From Streptomyces sp. NRRL S-87 (GTDB taxonomy: Bacteria; Actinomycetota; Actinomycetes; Streptomycetales; Streptomycetaceae): a stretch of 64,000 bases of DNA. The stretch covers positions 21,247-85,246 of the forward strand of contig NZ_JOGB01000032.1 in assembly GCF_000719335.1 (NCBI RefSeq). The letters are read 5' to 3'. Below, one piece after another: positions 46,300 through 54,724 of this stretch. The translations under genes and the position numbers were made by a program. The notes beneath the pieces are model-generated. The model made no database searches. It saw nothing but the letters and a program-made list of their open reading frames with translations, and was not told the DNA's origin. The first letter of the stretch is position 1. Every line of letters starts with the position of its first letter.

Positions 46300-47406
46300 T
46301 CAGGACGGCCGGGAGGCGCCCGCGAAGGGCATCTGGTCGATCGGGGCGATCCGCACCGGGGCCCCCGGGTGCGGGGCGTGGATCATCCGGCCGCCGCCGA
46401 TGTACAGCCCGACGTGGCTGATGCCGGAGTAGAAGAACACCAGGTCTCCGGGGGCCAGCTGGGAGCGGGAGACCCGGTGGCCGGCGTTGATCTGCGTGTA
46501 CGTCGTGCGCGGCAGGGAGACCCCCGCGGAGCGCCACGCGGCCTGGGTCAGCCCCGAGCAGTCGAAGGACCCCGGCCCGGTCGCGCCCCACACGTACGGC
46601 TTGCCGATCGCCCCGTAGGCGAAGGCCACCGCCTGAGCGGCCCGCGGGTCGGGGGCCTGGACGCGGCCGCTCGGGGGCGCCGTGCGCTCCGTACCGCCGC
46701 CGCCGCGGCTCGCGCGGTCCGTGCGGCCGCCGCCGCTGCCGACGTCGGTCCCGGGGCCGTCGGCGGCCTCGATCCGGGCCCGTTCCTCGGCGGTGAGCCT
46801 GGCCAGCAGCCGCCGCGCCGCGGCGAGCTTGCCCTCGACCACGGCCTTGTTCCGGGACAGCCGGGTCTGGTCGGCGCGCAGGCCCTCCAGGACCTCGTCC
46901 GCCTTCGCGCGCAGCGCCCGCACCTCGTCGAGCTGCCGCTGCACGGAGGCGATCGCGACCGCTCCGCGGTCGCCGGCCCGCTCCAGGAACGCGGCCCGCT
47001 CCAGGTACTCCTCCGGGTCGTCCGACAGCGCCAGCTGCGCGGCCGGGCCGAGGCTGCCGCTGCGGTACTGCGAGGCGGCCAGGGAGCCCAGGGCGTTGCG
47101 CGCGGTGTTGAGCCGCGCGGTCCTGCGGGCGGCCTCGTCGCGCAGCGCGTTCAGGGTGCGCTGGGCCCGGTCCGTCTTCTCCTTCGCCCCGTTGTACCGC
47201 TCGGTGGCCTCCTCGGCCTCCACGTAGAGCCGGTCCACCTCGGCCTTGACCTGGGTCGGGGTGAGGCGGGGATCGGCCTGCGAGGTGCCGTCGAAGGCGG
47301 TGGCGGTGGCAGCGCCCGCCAGGGCGAGCGTGGCGGCGGTCCGTACGGTGCCGCCGGCGAGCGGGCGCTGCCTGGGCTTTCGATGACTGGCCACGAGAGC
47401 ACTCAC
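46300..47406 (-). CDS. Secreted NlpC/P60 (C40) peptidoglycan endopeptidase with coiled coil
   Basis: 368 residues from GTG 47406; GTG 47394 (VASHRKPRQ) is an alternative start with better family match. A signal peptide (VRTAATLALAGAATATAFDG) is followed by a coiled coil (residues about 50-225) and a C-terminal NlpC/P60 domain with Cys283 in GSFDCSGLTQ, His331 in ISHVGLYIGGG and a third-residue His at HAPHPG. It should cut gamma-D-glutamyl-diamino acid links in peptide stems, with the coiled coil serving as an autoinhibitory or partner-binding element as in RipA-like proteins. A perfect 18-base hairpin lies just before its ribosome binding site. Confidence 0.93.
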   Translation of the reverse strand: MSALVASHRKPRQRPLAGGTVRTAATLALAGAATATAFDGTSQADPRLTPTQVKAEVDRLYVEAEEATERYNGAKEKTDRAQRTLNALRDEAARRTARLNTARNALGSLAASQYRSGSLGPAAQLALSDDPEEYLERAAFLERAGDRGAVAIASVQRQLDEVRALRAKADEVLEGLRADQTRLSRNKAVVEGKLAAARRLLARLTAEERARIEAADGPGTDVGSGGGRTDRASRGGGGTERTAPPSGRVQAPDPRAAQAVAFAYGAIGKPYVWGATGPGSFDCSGLTQAAWRSAGVSLPRTTYTQINAGHRVSRSQLAPGDLVFFYSGISHVGLYIGGGRMIHAPHPGAPVRIAPIDQMPFAGASRPS

Positions 47407-47423
47407 GTCCTTCCGTCGGCGCG

Positions 47424-47441
47424 GCCCCTGGTGCCAGGGGC
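47424..47441 (-). other. Perfect hairpin in the C40 peptidase leader
   Basis: GCCCCTGGTGCCAGGGGC, 8-bp arms with a 2-base centre, 18 bases from the start codon. It could sequester the ribosome binding site region or bind a protein. Confidence 0.6.
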
Positions 47442-47601
47442 ACGGCTTCTTGGGGGAGGACGCTAAACCTCCAGGTAACGGCCGGATGACGGGATGAGCG
47501 GAAGTGTTCTGCTCCGTGATGCAGGTGACCGGAAGTGGCGGAAAGAGACAGGAGAGACCCCTGCGCGGGCCCGGTTTCGGCCGGATCGTAGGCTCGCGGC
47601 C

Positions 47602-47955
47602 ATGGACGTACTCATCCACCTCCTCGTCGGGCTCCACATCATCGGCATCGCCTCGCTGTTGGGCGGTTTCCTGACCCAGATGAAGGCCATGGGCGCCGGC
47701 ACCGCCCGCGTCGTCCCGGCCATGCTGCACGGCGCGCTGACCATGCTGGTGACCGGTGTGCTGCTGGTGGGCCTCCACCAGGCGCAGGGCCACCACGTCA
47801 ACAACGTCAAGATCGGCGTGAAGCTCGCGGTCCTCTTCGTCGTCCTCGCCCTCGTCTACGTCAAGCGCGACGAGGAGACCCTGGACAAGGGGATCTTCGG
47901 TGCGATCGGCGGCCTGACCACGGCGAACATCTTCATAGCGGTGCTCTGGACCTGA
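47602..47955 (+). CDS. Small four-transmembrane protein
   Basis: 117 residues from ATG 47602. Nearly all hydrophobic, segments LIHLLVGLHIIGIASLLGGF, VVPAMLHGALTMLVTGVLLVGL, VKIGVKLAVLFVVLALVYV and the C-terminal TTANIFIAVLWT. Two conserved-looking His (HII, HGAL) sit in membrane segments. I do not recognise the family. Divergent from the C40 peptidase gene. Confidence 0.8.
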   Translation: MDVLIHLLVGLHIIGIASLLGGFLTQMKAMGAGTARVVPAMLHGALTMLVTGVLLVGLHQAQGHHVNNVKIGVKLAVLFVVLALVYVKRDEETLDKGIFGAIGGLTTANIFIAVLWT

Positions 47956-48144
47956 TCCCCCGACCAGCCCCGTACGGCCGCCCACCCACCCCCGTACGGC
48001 CCGCCCACCGGCGTCGTACGGGGCCCCGGCCCCTACGGCGCACGGACCCCGGCCGGTGGCCGAGCGTCGTCATCCGCGCACACCGCGTCCCCCTTCCGGA
48101 ACCCGCGCCACGCTGTCGGTGCGGACCCCTAGACTCGGAAGGCG

Positions 48145-50679
48145 ATGAGCAGCCTCTTTGACGACAGTTTCCTGGCGGACCTGAAGCCCTCCGACGAGGA
48201 CGCCCCGCCCCCGGAGGACTACGGCCCGGAAGAGGGCCCCGGCCCCGAGCCCGGCGCGGACGACCTCTTCGAGGGCCGCTTCGACGTACCCATGACGCGG
48301 GACGAGTACTACCGGGACGGCTCCGCACGCCCCGTGATCGACCCCGCGACCCTGCTCGAGGGGTTGAACGAGCAGCAGCGCGCCGCGGTCGTCCACGAGG
48401 GCTCCCCGCTGCTCATCGTGGCCGGCGCGGGCTCCGGCAAGACCCGGGTGCTGACCCACCGGATCGGCCACCTGCTGGCCGCCCGGCACGTCCACCCCGG
48501 CCAGATCCTGGCGATCACCTTCACCAACAAGGCCGCCGGCGAGATGAAGGAGCGCGTGGAGAGCCTGGTCGGCCCGCGCGCCAACGCGATGTGGGTCTCC
48601 ACCTTCCACAGTGCCTGCGTCCGCATCCTGCGCCGCGAGTCCAAGCGCCTCGGCTTCACCTCCTCGTTCTCGATCTACGACGCCGCCGACTCCAAGCGCC
48701 TCATGGCCCTGGTCTGCCGCGACCTCGACCTGGACCCGAAGAAGTTCCCGCCGAAGGCGTTCAACGCCAAGATCTCGAACCTGAAGAACGAGCTCATCGA
48801 CGACGAGGCCTTCGCCGACCAGGCGGCCGACGGCTTCGAGAAGACCCTCGCCCAGGCGTACGCGATGTACCAGTCGAGGCTGCGCGAGGCCAACGCCCTC
48901 GACTTCGACGACATCATCATGACCACGGTCCACCTCCTCCAGGCCTTCCCGGACGTGGCCGAGCACTACCGCCGCCGCTTCCGGCACGTCCTGGTCGACG
49001 AGTACCAGGACACCAACCACGCCCAGTACACGCTCGTGCGCGAGCTCGTCGGCGCCGGCTACGAGGACCTGCCGCCCGCCGAGCTGTGCGTGGTGGGCGA
49101 CGCCGACCAGTCGATCTACGCCTTCCGCGGCGCGACCATCCGCAACATCCTCCAGTTCGAGGAGGACTACCCGGACGCGACGACGATCCTGCTGGAGCAG
49201 AACTACCGCTCCACCCAGACCATCCTGTCCGCCGCCAACGCGGTCATCGAGCGCAACGAGAACCGCCGCCCGAAGAACCTGTGGACCGACGCCGGCACCG
49301 GCGCCCGGATCGCCGGCTACGTCGCCGACACCGAGCACGACGAGGCCCAGTTCGTCGCCGACGAGATCGACCGGCTCACGGACGCAGGCGACGCCAAGGC
49401 CGGCGACGTCGCCGTCTTCTACCGCACCAACGCCCAGTCCCGCGTCTTCGAAGAGATCTTCATCCGGGTCGGGCTGCCGTACAAGGTCGTCGGCGGTGTC
49501 CGCTTCTACGAGCGCAAGGAGGTCCGGGACGTCCTGGCCTACCTGCGCGTCCTGGCCAACCCCGAGGACAACGTCCCGCTGCGCAGGATCCTCAACGTCC
49601 CCAAGCGCGGCATCGGCGAGCGCGCCGAGGCGATGATCGACGCCCTCGCGCACCGTGAGCGGATCACCTTCCCGCAGGCCCTGCGCCGGGTCGACGAGGC
49701 GTACGGCATGGCCGCCCGCTCGGCCAACGCCGTCAAGCGCTTCAACGCCCTGATGGAGGAGCTCCGCACGATCGTCGAGTCCGGCGCCGGGCCCGCGGTC
49801 GTCCTGGAGGCGGTGCTGGAGCGCACCGGCTACCTCGCCGAGCTCCAGGCCTCCACGGACCCCCAGGACGAGACCCGAATCGAGAACCTGCAGGAACTCG
49901 CTGCCGTGGCGCTCGAGTTCGAGCAGGAACGTGGCGAGGCCGCCGCCCCGACGGCCGCCGGGGACGCCGCGGCACCGGCAGCCGGCGGCGGCACCCTGGC
50001 CGAGTTCCTCGAGCAGGTGGCCCTGGTCGCCGACTCCGACCAGATCCCCGACGAGGACGAGGACGGGTCCGGCGTCATCACGCTGATGACCCTGCACACC
50101 GCCAAGGGCCTGGAGTTCCCGGTGGTCTTCCTGACCGGCATGGAGGACGGGGTCTTCCCGCACATGCGCGCCCTCGGGCAGGTCAAGGAACTGGAGGAGG
50201 AGCGGCGGCTGGCCTACGTCGGCATCACGCGCGCCCGCGAGCGGCTGTACCTGACCCGCTCGTCGATGCGCAGTGCCTGGGGCACGCCCTCGTACAACCC
50301 GCCCTCGCGGTTCCTGGAGGAGATCCCGGACCAGTACCTGGAGTGGAAGCGGACCGGCGCGCAGAAGCCGGCCGGCCCGATGCGCAGCGGGCCGGGCGGT
50401 GGCAGGGCGTCGTTCGGCACCTCTCCCGAGGCCTTCCTCTCCGGTGGCGTGTCCTCCTCCCGGGCCCGGTCCGGCCCCTCGGGGTTCGCGACGCGCCGGG
50501 CCACCGACAAGCCGGTGGTCGCCCTGGCGGTCGGGGACCGGGTCACACACGACCAGTTCGGGCTCGGGTCCGTGATGGAGGTCAAGGGCGCGGGCGCCGA
50601 CGCCCAGGCCACGATCGACTTCGGCGACGGCAAGCCGAAGCGGCTGCTGCTGCGGTACGCGCCGGTGCAGAAGCTCTGA
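48145..50679 (+). CDS. pcrA: PcrA/UvrD-type DNA helicase
   Basis: 844 residues. 3'-5' superfamily 1A helicase used in repair, replication restart and transcription-coupled repair. N-terminal acidic 55-residue leader, then LNEQQRAAVVHE (Q motif), AGAGSGKTRVL (Walker A), VDEYQDTNHAQY, GDADQSIYAFRGA, QNYRSTQTIL, and motif VI ITRARERLYLTRS. The C-terminal KPVVALAVGDRVTHDQFGLG with KRLLLRYAPVQKL is the tudor-like RNA polymerase-interacting end of PcrA. ATG 48145 lies shortly before the MSSLFDDSFLADL start typical of actinobacterial homologues. Confidence 0.97.
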   Translation: MSSLFDDSFLADLKPSDEDAPPPEDYGPEEGPGPEPGADDLFEGRFDVPMTRDEYYRDGSARPVIDPATLLEGLNEQQRAAVVHEGSPLLIVAGAGSGKTRVLTHRIGHLLAARHVHPGQILAITFTNKAAGEMKERVESLVGPRANAMWVSTFHSACVRILRRESKRLGFTSSFSIYDAADSKRLMALVCRDLDLDPKKFPPKAFNAKISNLKNELIDDEAFADQAADGFEKTLAQAYAMYQSRLREANALDFDDIIMTTVHLLQAFPDVAEHYRRRFRHVLVDEYQDTNHAQYTLVRELVGAGYEDLPPAELCVVGDADQSIYAFRGATIRNILQFEEDYPDATTILLEQNYRSTQTILSAANAVIERNENRRPKNLWTDAGTGARIAGYVADTEHDEAQFVADEIDRLTDAGDAKAGDVAVFYRTNAQSRVFEEIFIRVGLPYKVVGGVRFYERKEVRDVLAYLRVLANPEDNVPLRRILNVPKRGIGERAEAMIDALAHRERITFPQALRRVDEAYGMAARSANAVKRFNALMEELRTIVESGAGPAVVLEAVLERTGYLAELQASTDPQDETRIENLQELAAVALEFEQERGEAAAPTAAGDAAAPAAGGGTLAEFLEQVALVADSDQIPDEDEDGSGVITLMTLHTAKGLEFPVVFLTGMEDGVFPHMRALGQVKELEEERRLAYVGITRARERLYLTRSSMRSAWGTPSYNPPSRFLEEIPDQYLEWKRTGAQKPAGPMRSGPGGGRASFGTSPEAFLSGGVSSSRARSGPSGFATRRATDKPVVALAVGDRVTHDQFGLGSVMEVKGAGADAQATIDFGDGKPKRLLLRYAPVQKL

Positions 50680-50694
50680 CGCAGCCGGACACGT

Positions 50695-50732
50695 GGAAGG
50701 GGGCCCGGAGCGCAAGCTCCGGGCCCCCTTCC
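50695..50732. terminator. Bidirectional terminator between pcrA and the M23 gene
   Basis: GGAAGGGGGCCCGGAGC-GCAA-GCTCCGGGCCCCCTTCC: perfect 17-bp stem. Confidence 0.95.
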
Positions 50733-50763
50733 CGCGTTCCGGTCGGCGTGTCTCAGGCGCGGG

Positions 50764-52548
50764 TCACGTCGGGTCCAGGCCGTGGGCGCGCAGCCACGGG
50801 AGCGGGTTGATGGCGCCGCCGCCGCCCGGCCGTACCTCGAAGTGCAGGTGCGGGCCGGTGGAGTTGCCCGAGTTGCCGGAGTACGCGATGACCTCGCCGG
50901 CCTTGACCGTGCCGGACCGGAGCTTGGTGCTGCTCAGGTGGCAGTACCAGGTCTCGGTGCCGTCGGGGGCGGTGACTATGGCCATGTTGCCGTAGGCGCT
51001 GTTCCACTGCGTGCGGACCGTGCCGTCGGTCGCGGCCATCACCGGGGTGCCGTACGAGACCGGGAAGTCGATGCCGGTGTGCAGGGACATCCAGTTGACG
51101 CCGGACTGACCGAACCCGGCGCTGAGCCCGTGCTGGGTGACCGGCAGCGCGAACTTGGGGCGCAGCGCCTCCTTGCGGGCCGCCTCCTCCGCGCGCCGCT
51201 TGCGGTCCTGCTCCTGGCGTTCGCGCAGGTCGATACGTTCCTGTGTGCGGCTCGCGCGGTCCGCGAAGTCGCCGGCGTCGGCGCTGAGCGCCTGGAGCTG
51301 GGTGTCGAGCTTGCTGTTGGCGGCGACCGGCTTGACCGAGGCCGGGTCCGGCGCGGCCAGGGTCTGCGGCTCCTCGACGGTCTGCTGGCCCGTGAGCCCG
51401 CCGACCGAGGCGGCGGCGACCCCCGCGACGCCCATGACGCAGGCCGAGGGCACGGCGACCGTGAGCAGCGCGGAGCGCTTGGCGGGAGTACGGCGGCGGC
51501 CGCGGTTGCCTGCCCCGGCCTGGGCGCCTCCGCGGCGGGCGGCGGCCCGCGAGTGCGGCGCCGGGGTCGGGCCGATGTCGAGGGCGGTGGCGTCGGCGAC
51601 CTCGAAGAGCTCGTCCGCGTCGTCCGCCGGGTCCGCCCCGCCGGCCTGGTCGTGGTCGTGGTCGTACGACGCGTCGTACGGGGCGTCCGGGCCCGCGTCC
51701 GCCTCGAGGAGGTCGAAGTCGATGCCGAGTTCGCCGACCATCGTGGCGGCGGCGGCGAAGGCGACCTCCTGGGCGGAGTGCCCGGGCGCGGGGTGCGTCG
51801 CGTCGGGGTGGCCGAGGGCGGCGGCGCCGAGGTCGACGTACGTCATCGTCGGGGTCTGCTCGAAGGCCGGCGCGGGCGCGGAGTGCGGGCCGTCGAGCGG
51901 CTGCTGCTGGGCGTACGGGTCGTACTGGTCGTACTGCGCGGCGCCGCCCTGCGGGTCGTAGGCCGGGTAGGCCTGCTGCGGGTGGACCTGGGTGGCGTCG
52001 GGCGCGGGTGCGTAGGCGGCCTCGTGGGACGGGGCGGCGTACTGCGCGTCGTAGCCGTCGTACGCGCTGCCGGTGCCGGAGTTCCAGGCGGTGGCGTCGT
52101 ACGCGCCGGTCTCCGTGCTGCCCGGCATCGTCCAGTGCCCCGACTGCCCGCCGGAGAGGTCGTAGCCGTAGGCGGTGGGCTGCGGGTCCGTGTTCCAGGC
52201 GCCGGCGTCCCACTGCGCCGAGGTGTCGTGGGGGGCGGCCTGGGCCGGGATGCCGGAGGCGGGGGCGTCGTGCCCGGTCCAGGCGGTGGCGTCGTAGACG
52301 CCGGAGTCGTACGACTGCTGGGGGGCGTAGGCGGCGTACGGGTCGTAGTCGTAGGCCTGCTCGTACGCGGGGGACGCGGTCTGCTGGGCGCCGTAACCGC
52401 TGTCGTAGGCGGTGGCGTAGCCGCCCTCGTACCCGTTCTCGTATCCGCTCCCGTAGGACCCGAGGCTCGAGTCGCCCGCGAAAGTGGTGGTGGAGAGGCC
52501 GTCGTACCCGGCGTGCGGGTAGTGGCCCGACGAGGGTCGGTCGGTCAC
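50764..52548 (-). CDS. M23 (LytM-type) metallopeptidase with long cytoplasmic Tyr/Gly/Ala-rich region
   Basis: 594 residues from GTG 52548 (TTG 52551 is next door). Residues 1-360 are low complexity, rich in Tyr, Asp, Gln, Gly, Ala and Pro. Then a basic RRRTPAKRS patch, a membrane segment (SALLTVAVPSACVMGVAGVAA), a coiled coil with many Arg/Glu residues, and the LytM domain: HTGIDFP, HLSS, and GPHLHFEV with the HxH zinc ligands. All metal ligands are present, so it should hydrolyse peptide cross-bridges or stems. The large tyrosine-rich cytoplasmic arm could be a phosphorylation or assembly platform. The gene converges on pcrA with a shared terminator. Confidence 0.92.
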   Translation of the reverse strand: MTDRPSSGHYPHAGYDGLSTTTFAGDSSLGSYGSGYENGYEGGYATAYDSGYGAQQTASPAYEQAYDYDPYAAYAPQQSYDSGVYDATAWTGHDAPASGIPAQAAPHDTSAQWDAGAWNTDPQPTAYGYDLSGGQSGHWTMPGSTETGAYDATAWNSGTGSAYDGYDAQYAAPSHEAAYAPAPDATQVHPQQAYPAYDPQGGAAQYDQYDPYAQQQPLDGPHSAPAPAFEQTPTMTYVDLGAAALGHPDATHPAPGHSAQEVAFAAAATMVGELGIDFDLLEADAGPDAPYDASYDHDHDQAGGADPADDADELFEVADATALDIGPTPAPHSRAAARRGGAQAGAGNRGRRRTPAKRSALLTVAVPSACVMGVAGVAAASVGGLTGQQTVEEPQTLAAPDPASVKPVAANSKLDTQLQALSADAGDFADRASRTQERIDLRERQEQDRKRRAEEAARKEALRPKFALPVTQHGLSAGFGQSGVNWMSLHTGIDFPVSYGTPVMAATDGTVRTQWNSAYGNMAIVTAPDGTETWYCHLSSTKLRSGTVKAGEVIAYSGNSGNSTGPHLHFEVRPGGGGAINPLPWLRAHGLDPT

Positions 52549-52627
52549 CAACTTCTCTTTCGCCTCGGCAGTGGGGGCCTGGGTGGCCGGGGAGGAAAGA
52601 GGTCCCCGGAGGAGGAGCAGTGGCGTG

Positions 52628-52657
52628 ACTGTACCCGGCGGTTACTCGCAACGACAA
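52628..52657 (-). promoter_or_regulatory. Predicted M23 peptidase promoter
   Basis: On the - strand TTGTCG (52657-52652), 18 bases, TACAGT (52633-52628), about 80 bases before the start. Confidence 0.5.
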
Positions 52658-52891
52658 TCTTCGGAGGGTTTTGGATCCTCAGGAACCGGGCATTCGGCCG
52701 CCTTTCGGCCGACTCCCGGCCGAGGCTTGGCCGTTCGTTCGAGATCTGTTCGAAGCGGAAGGGTGGGGCGCGTAGCGGACCAGCGAGCATGAAACAGGCA
52801 TATGCGACCGTGCGGACGGATCTGAGTCGGCGTCAGGCGCTGCCGGGTTACGGGGTCCGAGCGGGCGGGGGCTCGGGCGCGCCGGGGCGGG

Positions 52892-52918
52892 CCGGTGGCC
52901 GCCGGGGCGGCCGACCGG
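52892..52918 (-). terminator. Lipase gene terminator
   Basis: CCGGTGGCCGCC and GGCGGCCGACCGG form a 12-bp stem with one bulge, 12 bases past the lipase stop. Confidence 0.6.
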
Positions 52919-52929
52919 TGCCGGGGCCC

Positions 52930-53901
52930 TCAGGCGACCGACACGCTGTCCGACGCGGCGGCGCCCAGGTCGCCCGGGCCGTCGAGGACCTGGCGGATCC
53001 GGGAGGTCACCGCCGGGTGGGCGGCGAGCGCGAGGTGCCCGATGCCGCTGACCCGGACGTTCTCCGTGCGGAGGTCGGGGTGGTCCAGCCGCGCCGTCTC
53101 CAGCGGGACCATGAGCTGGTCCAGATCGCTCCAGAACGACACGAAGCGGGTCGGGCAGCCGGGCGCGGGCGCGGCCAGCTCCGCCAGCACGGGCGAGTCG
53201 GGGCGCATCTGACGCACCACGGGGTGGGCGTCCATGAGCGGGGCCACGCGCGTGCCGCCGTGCGGCGTGCCGAGCGTCACCACCGTGCGCACCCGCTCGG
53301 CGCCGCCGAGGCACTGCACGTAGTACCGCGCGACCAGCCCGCCGAGGCTGTGGCCGACGAGGTCGACACGGTCGTGGCCGGTGCGGGTGCAGACCTGCTC
53401 GACGTGCTCGCCGAGCAGCCGGGCGGCGACGCGGAGGTCCGTCGTGAAGGGCGAGTAGTTGAGCGCTTCGACGTGCCGTCCGCCGTCGGCGGTGAGGGCG
53501 CGGCGCAGGAGCAGGAAGACGGAGCGGTTGTCGGTGAGGCCGTGCAGCAGGATCACGGGCGGCCGCTCGGCGGCGGGGCGCAGCGGGACGTCCGTACGCG
53601 CCCGGTCGTCCGTACGGGCGTCCTCGCGCCGACCGGAGCCGCCCTGCCGACGGCCGGACCGGCCCGCGGACGCACCGTCGTACCCGGACGTGCCACCGGG
53701 TGCGGACCGGGACGCCGGGTCGGCGCCCCGGGGACGCCCGTGCTGGTGTCCGTCACGTCCCCCGGCTCCGTCACGTCCCCCGGCCGGTCGGCGCTCGGCG
53801 AACACGCCGGTGGGGTACAGGAGGAGGTGGCCGGCGAGGATGACCAGCTCCAGTGCGGCGGCGCGCAGCGCGGTCGCCGGAAGTGATAGTGAAAGGCCCA
53901 T
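52930..53901 (-). CDS. Alpha/beta-hydrolase lipase/esterase
   Basis: 323 residues from ATG 53901, preceded by GGGAGGTCGGGA. A hydrophobic N-terminal segment (LPATALRAAALELVILAGHLLL) anchors or exports the protein, followed by a basic Gly/Arg/Ser-rich linker (about 35-105). The hydrolase domain has HGLTDN for the oxyanion hole, GHSLGGLVAR with the nucleophile Ser, and GIGHLALAAHPAV with the catalytic His. It fits the triacylglycerol lipase class 2 / PGAP1-like group. Divergent from icmB; a shared role in acyl-chain metabolism is possible but not shown. Confidence 0.9.
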   Translation of the reverse strand: MGLSLSLPATALRAAALELVILAGHLLLYPTGVFAERRPAGGRDGAGGRDGHQHGRPRGADPASRSAPGGTSGYDGASAGRSGRRQGGSGRREDARTDDRARTDVPLRPAAERPPVILLHGLTDNRSVFLLLRRALTADGGRHVEALNYSPFTTDLRVAARLLGEHVEQVCTRTGHDRVDLVGHSLGGLVARYYVQCLGGAERVRTVVTLGTPHGGTRVAPLMDAHPVVRQMRPDSPVLAELAAPAPGCPTRFVSFWSDLDQLMVPLETARLDHPDLRTENVRVSGIGHLALAAHPAVTSRIRQVLDGPGDLGAAASDSVSVA

Positions 53902-53953
53902 TCCCGACCTCCCGAAGTGATCTCCGGAGTTCGACACCTCCGGTTATGCCACA

Positions 53954-53984
53954 CCACCGTGCCGTGCGGCTGACGGCACGGTGG
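53954..53984. promoter_or_regulatory. Hairpin in the lipase-icmB divergent region
   Basis: CCACCGTGCCGT and ACGGCACGGTGG, perfect 12 bp with a 7-base loop, 53 bases before the lipase start. Either an operator or a structured leader element; termination is unlikely between divergent promoters. Confidence 0.55.
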
Positions 53985-54084
53985 CGCGGCGACCTCGTCG
54001 CGGCTCCCCGGGCGATCGTGTCCCACCGTGTGATTTCCCCCTCGGGGGATGCCGCGAAACGGCGGCGTGCGGGATGCTGTCCTT

Positions 54085-54094
54085 AACGATCGTT
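54085..54094. promoter_or_regulatory. Palindrome before icmB, possible TetR-type operator
   Basis: AACGATCGTT, followed 12 bases later by GATCGATC. Located 56 bases before the icmB start, in AT-richer sequence. Confidence 0.4.
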
Positions 54095-54149
54095 CACTCG
54101 ATGATCGATCACGAGTAGCTTCGACAGCGCAGTCGGCATGGAGGCAGTG

Positions 54150-54563
54150 ATGGGTGTGACCGGTCCGATCCGTGTGGTGGTGGCCAAGCCGGGTCTCGAC
54201 GGCCACGACCGCGGCGCCAAGGTGATCGCCCGGGCCCTGCGTGACGCGGGCATGGAGGTCATCTACACGGGCCTCCACCAGACCCCCGAGCAGATCGTGG
54301 ACACCGCGATCCAGGAGGACGCCGACGCGATCGGCCTCTCGATCCTCTCCGGCGCGCACAACACCCTGTTCGCCAAGGTCATCGACCTGCTGCGGGACCG
54401 CGAGGCGGAGGACATCATGGTCTTCGGCGGCGGAATCATCCCGGAGGAGGACATCCCCCCGCTCAAGGCCAAGGGCGTCGCCGAGATCTTCACCCCGGGC
54501 GCCACCACGACCGCCATCGTCGACTGGGTCCGCACCCACGTCCGCCAGTCGGCCGGGGCCTGA
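54150..54563 (+). CDS. icmB: IcmB, B12-binding subunit of isobutyryl-CoA mutase
   Basis: 137 residues from ATG 54150, with GGAGG 5 bases upstream; the ATG at 54138 would leave the Shine-Dalgarno sequence inside the gene. Binds adenosylcobalamin and, with the large subunit IcmA, interconverts isobutyryl-CoA and n-butyryl-CoA. The cobalamin motif is DGHDRG (His19 ligand), then [13 protein letters not shown] and [11 protein letters not shown]. Sequence is extremely close to known IcmB of Streptomyces. IcmA is not in this window, which is normal for the genus. Confidence 0.96.
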   Translation: MGVTGPIRVVVAKPGLDGHDRGAKVIARALRDAGMEVIYTGLHQTPEQIVDTAIQEDADAIGLSILSGAHNTLFAKVIDLLRDREAEDIMVFGGGIIPEEDIPPLKAKGVAEIFTPGATTTAIVDWVRTHVRQSAGA

Positions 54564-54582
54564 CCCGCAGCGAGGTCCGGGC

Positions 54583-54621
54583 GGGGCACGCCCCGCCACG
54601 CGGTGCGGCGGGGCGTGCCCC
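54583..54621 (+). terminator. icmB terminator
   Basis: GGGGCACGCCCCGCC and GGCGGGGCGTGCCCC, perfect 15-bp stem with a 9-base loop, followed by a run of 13 C bases (54618-54630) that overlaps the right arm. Confidence 0.9.
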
Positions 54622-54724
54622 CCCCCCCCCGCTCGCCCGGGGGTTCCGCACCGTCCCGCAGAAGCGGGGCCCCCGTGGGCCGGTACGTGGGATCCCACCT
54701 CCGGCCCGGGGCGGGCGGGCCGGA

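Larger units (their letters stand above)
52549..52929. promoter_or_regulatory. M23 gene leader and intergenic region
   Basis: 381 bases between two genes of the same strand. The right end holds the lipase terminator (52892-52918); the M23 promoter is at 52628-52657. Between them is sequence with several GGCCG/CGGCC short inverted repeats and an AT-richer stretch near 52650-52680, without a convincing gene. Confidence 0.7.

Noticed and set aside
47407..47601. ydaO (c-di-AMP) riboswitch before the C40 peptidase
   Set aside because: Such riboswitches precede many Streptomyces wall hydrolases, but I do not find the conserved ydaO segments in this short leader; only a simple hairpin is present.
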